From Alphaproteobacteria bacterium (GTDB taxonomy: Bacteria > Pseudomonadota > Alphaproteobacteria > Micavibrionales > Micavibrionaceae), in contig JAJFGS010000011.1 of assembly GCA_021775995.1 (NCBI GenBank), forward strand, positions 1 to 64,000: DNA of 64,000 nucleotides, written 5' to 3'. The notes below the pieces were generated by a model, which made no database searches, was not told where the DNA came from, and was given only the letters and a program-made list of their open reading frames with translations. Positions 60,062 through 64,000 of the stretch are shown piece after piece. A program made the translations under genes and the position numbers. The first letter of the stretch is position 1, and every line of letters begins with the position of its first letter.

Positions 60062-60707
60062 GATTTGTGGACTAAAAGAACCTGAAAGCCTCACAGTCGC
60101 CATTGAAGAGGGCGCAGATTTTATCGGCTTTGTTTTTTTTGAGCCTTCCCCTCGTCATATTGAAATAGACGTTGCCAAATATCTAACCAACTTTGTTCCA
60201 AAATCAGTTCAAATTGTTGGACTTTTTGTAAACCCTGAAGATGAGTATCTGACACAAGTCTTAAATGACGTTCCCCTCAATATGCTTCAGTTACACGGCG
60301 ATGAAAGTCCCGAACGGGTCGGCGAGATTAAAGAAAAATTTGGCCTGCCCATTATGAAAGCATTCTCTATTACCCAGAAAAGCGATTTAAGTAAGGTCAG
60401 AACATATAAAGAAGTTGCTGACTGGTTTCTTTTTGACTCGCCGCCTTATACCATTCTCGCAAGCGGAGAAAAAGTGGGAGGAATGCCTGGAGGCAACGGC
60501 GTACCCTTTGATTGGAATATACTAAACGATTATACAGCATCAAAACCATGGATGCTCGCAGGAGGTCTCACGCCAGAAAATGTTAACGGGGCCATAGAGC
60601 GTCTTACCCCTGATGTTGTTGATGTTTCCAGCGGCGTAGAATGTGAAAAAGGCGTAAAAGACGCGAATAAAATTCGCTCTTTCCTTCAGGCGTCAAAAAA
60701 GGCATAA
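60048..60707 (+). CDS. trpF: Phosphoribosylanthranilate isomerase
   Basis: A 219-aa TIM-barrel enzyme of tryptophan synthesis. The catalytic Cys is in [13 protein letters not shown], then [37 protein letters not shown] and the phosphate loop [13 protein letters not shown] with VDVSSGVE (catalytic Asp). It opens the trpF-trpB-trpA-accD-folC run. Confidence 0.97.
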   Translation: MTKVKICGLKEPESLTVAIEEGADFIGFVFFEPSPRHIEIDVAKYLTNFVPKSVQIVGLFVNPEDEYLTQVLNDVPLNMLQLHGDESPERVGEIKEKFGLPIMKAFSITQKSDLSKVRTYKEVADWFLFDSPPYTILASGEKVGGMPGGNGVPFDWNILNDYTASKPWMLAGGLTPENVNGAIERLTPDVVDVSSGVECEKGVKDANKIRSFLQASKKA

Positions 60708-60717
60708 CATACGCCTT

Positions 60718-61947
60718 ATGGAAGCAAAAAATTTAAAAGTTCCGGCAAACTCCCTACGCAGTGGCCCTGATGAGAAAGGTCATTTTGGTCTTTATGGTGG
60801 GCGTTATGTTGCCGAAACTCTCATGCCACTTATATTAGAAGTTGAACAAGCATGGCATAAAGCCCGTGATAACGAAGCTTTCTGGGATGAATTTAACGCT
60901 CTTGCTAAAGATTATGTGGGCCGCCCTTCACCGCTTTATTTTGCCAAGGCAACCACAGCGCATTACGGTGGTGCAAAAATTTATTTTAAACGCGATGAGT
61001 TGAACCATACGGGTGCGCATAAAATTAATCATTGTTTAGGTCAAATATTGGTTGCCCGCCGCATGGGTAAAAAACGCATTATTGCAGAAACTGGTGCAGG
61101 ACAACATGGCGTTGCAACAGCAACTGTATGTGCTTTATTTGATATGCCTTGTACGGTGTTTATGGGTGCGGAAGATATTAAACGCCAAAAACCAAATGTA
61201 TTCCGCATGAAATTATTGGGAGCGGAGGTTGTACCCGTTACATCAGGGTCAGGCACACTTAAAGATGCCATGAACGAGGCACTTCGCCATTGGGTTGCCC
61301 ATGTTGAAGACACGTACTACCTCATTGGAACTGTGGCAGGCCCGCATCCTTATCCCGAAATGGTACGTGATTTCCAGAGCGTTATTGGTATCGAGACCAA
61401 AGAACAGATGATGGAAAAAGAAGGTAGGTTGCCTGATTCTTTAGTCGCCTGTATCGGTGGCGGATCAAACGCCATGGGACTTTTCCATCCCTTCCTTGAT
61501 GATCCAAGCGTACAGATGTTTGGTGTCGAAGCCGGTGGTTTTGGTGTTGATACAGATAAACATGCCGCAAGTTTAACAGGCGGCAGCACCGGTATTCTTC
61601 ATGGTATGCGCAGCTATTTTCTTCAAAATGATGATGGACAGATTAATGAGGCACACTCTATTTCAGCAGGGTTAGATTACCCGGGTATTGGTCCAGAACA
61701 TGCCTATTTACATGACATAGATCGCGTACAGTACGTGTCTGTTACCGATGATGAAGCATTAGAAGCCTTTAAAATGTTGTCTCAATTAGAAGGTATTATC
61801 CCAGCGTTAGAGCCAAGCCATGCTTTTGCTCATGTAATGAAACTGGCTCCCACCCTACCTAAAGACCATGTACTTGTCATGAATCTGTGTGGTCGTGGCG
61901 ATAAAGATATTTTCACCGTTGCCGAAAAGTTGGGTATGGAAATTTAA
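60718..61947 (+). CDS. trpB: Tryptophan synthase beta chain
   Basis: A 409-aa PLP enzyme that joins indole and serine. The PLP Lys is in [15 protein letters not shown], followed by [16 protein letters not shown], the phosphate loop [27 protein letters not shown] and [15 protein letters not shown]. It begins 10 bp after trpF and its last base overlaps the trpA start. Confidence 0.98.
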   Translation: MEAKNLKVPANSLRSGPDEKGHFGLYGGRYVAETLMPLILEVEQAWHKARDNEAFWDEFNALAKDYVGRPSPLYFAKATTAHYGGAKIYFKRDELNHTGAHKINHCLGQILVARRMGKKRIIAETGAGQHGVATATVCALFDMPCTVFMGAEDIKRQKPNVFRMKLLGAEVVPVTSGSGTLKDAMNEALRHWVAHVEDTYYLIGTVAGPHPYPEMVRDFQSVIGIETKEQMMEKEGRLPDSLVACIGGGSNAMGLFHPFLDDPSVQMFGVEAGGFGVDTDKHAASLTGGSTGILHGMRSYFLQNDDGQINEAHSISAGLDYPGIGPEHAYLHDIDRVQYVSVTDDEALEAFKMLSQLEGIIPALEPSHAFAHVMKLAPTLPKDHVLVMNLCGRGDKDIFTVAEKLGMEI

Positions 61948-62741
61948 TGAGCCGTATCCAAAAAACATTTGAAGCCCTTAAGGATAAAAACCAAAAAGCG
62001 TTAAACATTTTTGTCACTGCGGGTTATCCCGATGCGACACGTAGCTTAGAGATTTTAAAATCCTTACCAAGTAGCGGCGCAGACTTAATCGAACTAGGTA
62101 TCCCCTTCACTGACCCCATGGCGGATGGCCCAACAATTCAAGACAGTTCCCTTCAAGCCCTAGAAAATGGCATGAGCCTACAAGGCACGCTTGATATGCT
62201 AACCGAATTTAGAAAAGACAATACCGGCACCCCTGTTATTTTGATGGGCTATTTCAACCCAATTTATAAATATGGTTGCGATAAATTTGTGAACAATGCC
62301 AAAACAGCAGGAGCAGACGGCCTTATTGTCGTTGACCTTCCTCCCGAAGAAGACGAAGAATTGCGCATTCCTGCACAAAAAGCAGGATTAGATTTTATTA
62401 AACTGGTAACCCCCACAACCATTGGAACCCGTCTTGATACTGTTATCAAGAACGCCAGCGGGTTTTTATATTATGTTTCTATTGCTGGCATTACAGGCAC
62501 CAAAAGTGCCAATATTGACGAGGTTGCCGCCCACATTAAGCAAATAAAAGAAAAATGTGATCTGCCTGTTGCTGTTGGATTCGGTATAAAAACACCTGAA
62601 GATGCCGCCAAAATGAGCAAGATTGCCGATGCTGTTGTTGTCGGTTCAGCCATTGTTGAAAATATCAATAAAAATCAAAGTGTTAGCAATATTGTGGCGC
62701 CATTATCCGAGCAAGTTATAGCCCTTAAAAAAGCAATTTAA
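61947..62741 (+). CDS. trpA: Tryptophan synthase alpha chain
   Basis: A 264-aa TIM-barrel subunit that releases indole from indole-glycerol phosphate. The catalytic Glu is in ADLIELGIPFTDPMADGPTI, the Asp in GLIVVDLPPEE, then TPTTIGTRLDTV, YYVSIAGITGTK and AVGFGIKTPEDA. It is coupled to trpB through TAATG. Confidence 0.98.
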   Translation: MSRIQKTFEALKDKNQKALNIFVTAGYPDATRSLEILKSLPSSGADLIELGIPFTDPMADGPTIQDSSLQALENGMSLQGTLDMLTEFRKDNTGTPVILMGYFNPIYKYGCDKFVNNAKTAGADGLIVVDLPPEEDEELRIPAQKAGLDFIKLVTPTTIGTRLDTVIKNASGFLYYVSIAGITGTKSANIDEVAAHIKQIKEKCDLPVAVGFGIKTPEDAAKMSKIADAVVVGSAIVENINKNQSVSNIVAPLSEQVIALKKAI

Positions 62742-62822
62742 CTCTGAGGTTACCCGAAATTCTTTGCTATCTAGCTCCCTTTTACGCTAAAAAGGCATGA
62801 TTAATAATGAAAGTGATTAATA

Positions 62823-63863
62823 ATGAATTGGCTCAATAATCTTATCCGTCCCAGCATTCGCTCTCTTGTTCGTGAACAAAAAGACGTACCCGATAATCTT
62901 TGGCAAAAATGCCCTTCTTGTGAAGGCATGCTGTTTCAAAAAGAGCTTACTGCCAATAATAATGTTTGTTATCACTGCAGCTTTCATATGCCGATTAAGG
63001 TTCATGATCGTCTGAGAATTATGTTTGATGAGGGTAAATTTGAAACAATCAAAAGCCCTGGTGTGCCGCATGACCCACTAAAGTTTAAAGATAAAAAGAA
63101 ATATAGTGAGCGATTAAAAGATACCCGCACCAAAACAGGTGAAAACGATGCCCTCGTTATAGGTAAAGGTAAAGTTGGGGAACAAAACGCCATTATCGCC
63201 GCCTTTAACTTTGCCTTCATGGGCGGATCCATGGGAACCGCCGTTGGTGAAGGAATTGTCCACGCAGCTGAACAAGCCATTAAAACAAAGTCTGCTCTTA
63301 TTGTTGTGCCTGCTTCTGGCGGCGCCCGTATGCAAGAAGGCATGCTATCTCTGATGCAAATGCCACGGACAATCATCGCCGTTAATATGGTGAAAGAAGA
63401 AGGTCTGCCCTACATCGTAATGCTCGCCAACCCAACAACGGGCGGCGTGAGTGCCTCTTTCGCCATGGTGGGTGACATTCATATTGCCGAACCTGGCGCA
63501 ACCATCGGCTTTGCGGGTCGTCGTGTGATTGAAGAAACTGTACGTGAAACACTCCCTGATGATTTCCAAACTGCTGAATATTTACTAGAGCATGGAATGG
63601 TGGATATGGTTGTGAGTAGAGATGATTTAAATAAAGAAATTGGCAAGTTATTAGATTTACTCATGCAACCTAAAAAACCCTATACCCCTAAAGAAAATGG
63701 GAATGGCAAAAATGGTGGTAAAAATGGGAATGGTACGGGTAAAAAAACAGCAAAAGAGACGAAAGACAAAAAAATTGGTCCTGTTAGTTTAAAACCAGCG
63801 ACCAGTGTTAAAAAAACGGCGGCTAACACTTCATCGGCTCAAAATAAAAGTGCTAAAAAATAA
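62823..63863 (+). CDS. accD: Acetyl-CoA carboxylase carboxyltransferase subunit beta
   Basis: A 346-aa protein. A four-Cys zinc ribbon (CPSCEGM...CYHCSFH, residues 24-47) is followed by the crotonase-like core: MGGSMGTAVGEGIVHAAEQA, PASGGARMQEGMLSLMQM and NPTTGGVSASFAM. With AccA it transfers CO2 to acetyl-CoA. The core ends near residue 280; a Gly/Asn/Lys-rich tail of about 65 residues (GNGKNGGKNGNGTGKK) is unusual. folC overlaps its end. Confidence 0.96.
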   Translation: MNWLNNLIRPSIRSLVREQKDVPDNLWQKCPSCEGMLFQKELTANNNVCYHCSFHMPIKVHDRLRIMFDEGKFETIKSPGVPHDPLKFKDKKKYSERLKDTRTKTGENDALVIGKGKVGEQNAIIAAFNFAFMGGSMGTAVGEGIVHAAEQAIKTKSALIVVPASGGARMQEGMLSLMQMPRTIIAVNMVKEEGLPYIVMLANPTTGGVSASFAMVGDIHIAEPGATIGFAGRRVIEETVRETLPDDFQTAEYLLEHGMVDMVVSRDDLNKEIGKLLDLLMQPKKPYTPKENGNGKNGGKNGNGTGKKTAKETKDKKIGPVSLKPATSVKKTAANTSSAQNKSAKK

Positions 63864-64000
63864 AAACGGGTTATTAGAACCCCTTCACAATAAAAGTAAC
63901 GATGCTGCCTTAGAGGCACGGTTAGAGGAGATATTAGGTCTTCTCTATAGCTTCTATGCCCAGACAATCGATATGTCTTTGGAACGGGTAGAACGGTTCT
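63850..64000 (+). CDS. folC: Folylpolyglutamate/dihydrofolate synthase, N-terminus (runs off the window)
   Basis: About 50 residues from GTG 63850, which overlaps accD by 14 bp; no other start precedes the conserved part. The frame reads NDAALEARLEEILGLLYSFY then IDMSLERVERF, the start of FolC proteins. Position after accD matches the conserved accD-folC order. The ATP-binding loop lies beyond the edge. Confidence 0.8.
   Translation, partial: MLKNKNGLLEPLHNKSNDAALEARLEEILGLLYSFYAQTIDMSLERVERF

Overview
This window looks like a chromosomal segment of a fairly low-GC alphaproteobacterium. The clade markers are the GcrA cell-cycle regulator, the Hsp20 + DUF1150 pair, a zf-CHCC protein, a two-domain cold-shock protein, the rsh-DUF2062-acpS-lepB-rnc-era run, the acpP/fabF/mltG run and the trpF-trpB-trpA-accD-folC run. 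Complete trp, pyr, aro and fatty-acid genes argue against a strongly reduced intracellular parasite. Genus and species cannot be read from the sequence; a Micavibrio-like or other low-GC free-living lineage is my guess.

Layout. 1-2022: the edge of an integrated element. A large serine recombinase gene runs antisense into tRNA-Tyr and is flanked by a ~96-bp perfect inverted repeat, whose outer copy carries an alternative 3' end for the recombinase. 2117-16103: housekeeping genes (rlmB, truncated globin, polA, a NadD-like enzyme, DUF1223, two glycosyltransferases, gpt, rpmI-rplT, a HAD phosphatase, pheS-GNAT-pheT). 16104-19276: an AT-rich accessory patch abutting the pheT stop, with a winged-helix/GHKL-ATPase/DUF4325 protein behind three 22-bp operator-like repeats, an IS1595-type transposase with a 50-aa companion, a multibranched hairpin and a DUF3800 protein. 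19524-26325: fadD, a double cold-shock protein and an RND efflux pump with its adaptor. 26525-33554: gcrA, era, rnc, lepB, acpS, DUF2062, rsh and rpoZ. 33655-39420: uracil-DNA glycosylase, Trm112, a YbaK/ProX deacylase, two small coupled unknown genes, tRNA-Gly, mltG, fabF, acpP, a collapsed HAD remnant and fabG. 39421-40474: about 1 kb made almost only of dispersed palindromic repeats. 40475-46445: rpsF-rpsR-rplI, dnaB, DUF1150/Hsp20, zf-CHCC, unknowns and more repeats. 46446-64000: cysS, folE, pyrC, hisI, a GGDEF/EAL protein, aroA, cmk, rpsA, ihfB, lapA, pyrF, trpF, trpB, trpA, accD and the start of folC.

The most unusual theme is the density of palindromic repeats. I can separate several families by eye: a bipartite ~65-bp element (5 copies), a ~75-110-bp double-hairpin element (3 copies), a ~70-80-bp hairpin in front of two genes (2 copies, with compensating stem changes), a ~90-bp family (2 copies) and several short hairpins. 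Some have become coding sequence: one supplies the last residues and stop codon of the HAD gene, one contains the fadD stop, and two repeats in a row make up the N-terminus of the membrane-anchored protein at 45636-46445. This resembles the behaviour of Rickettsia palindromic elements, but the sequences here were recognised only by internal comparison.

Other candidates for undescribed biology are the recombinase with two alternative C-termini and the DUF4325/ATPase regulator with its tandem operators.
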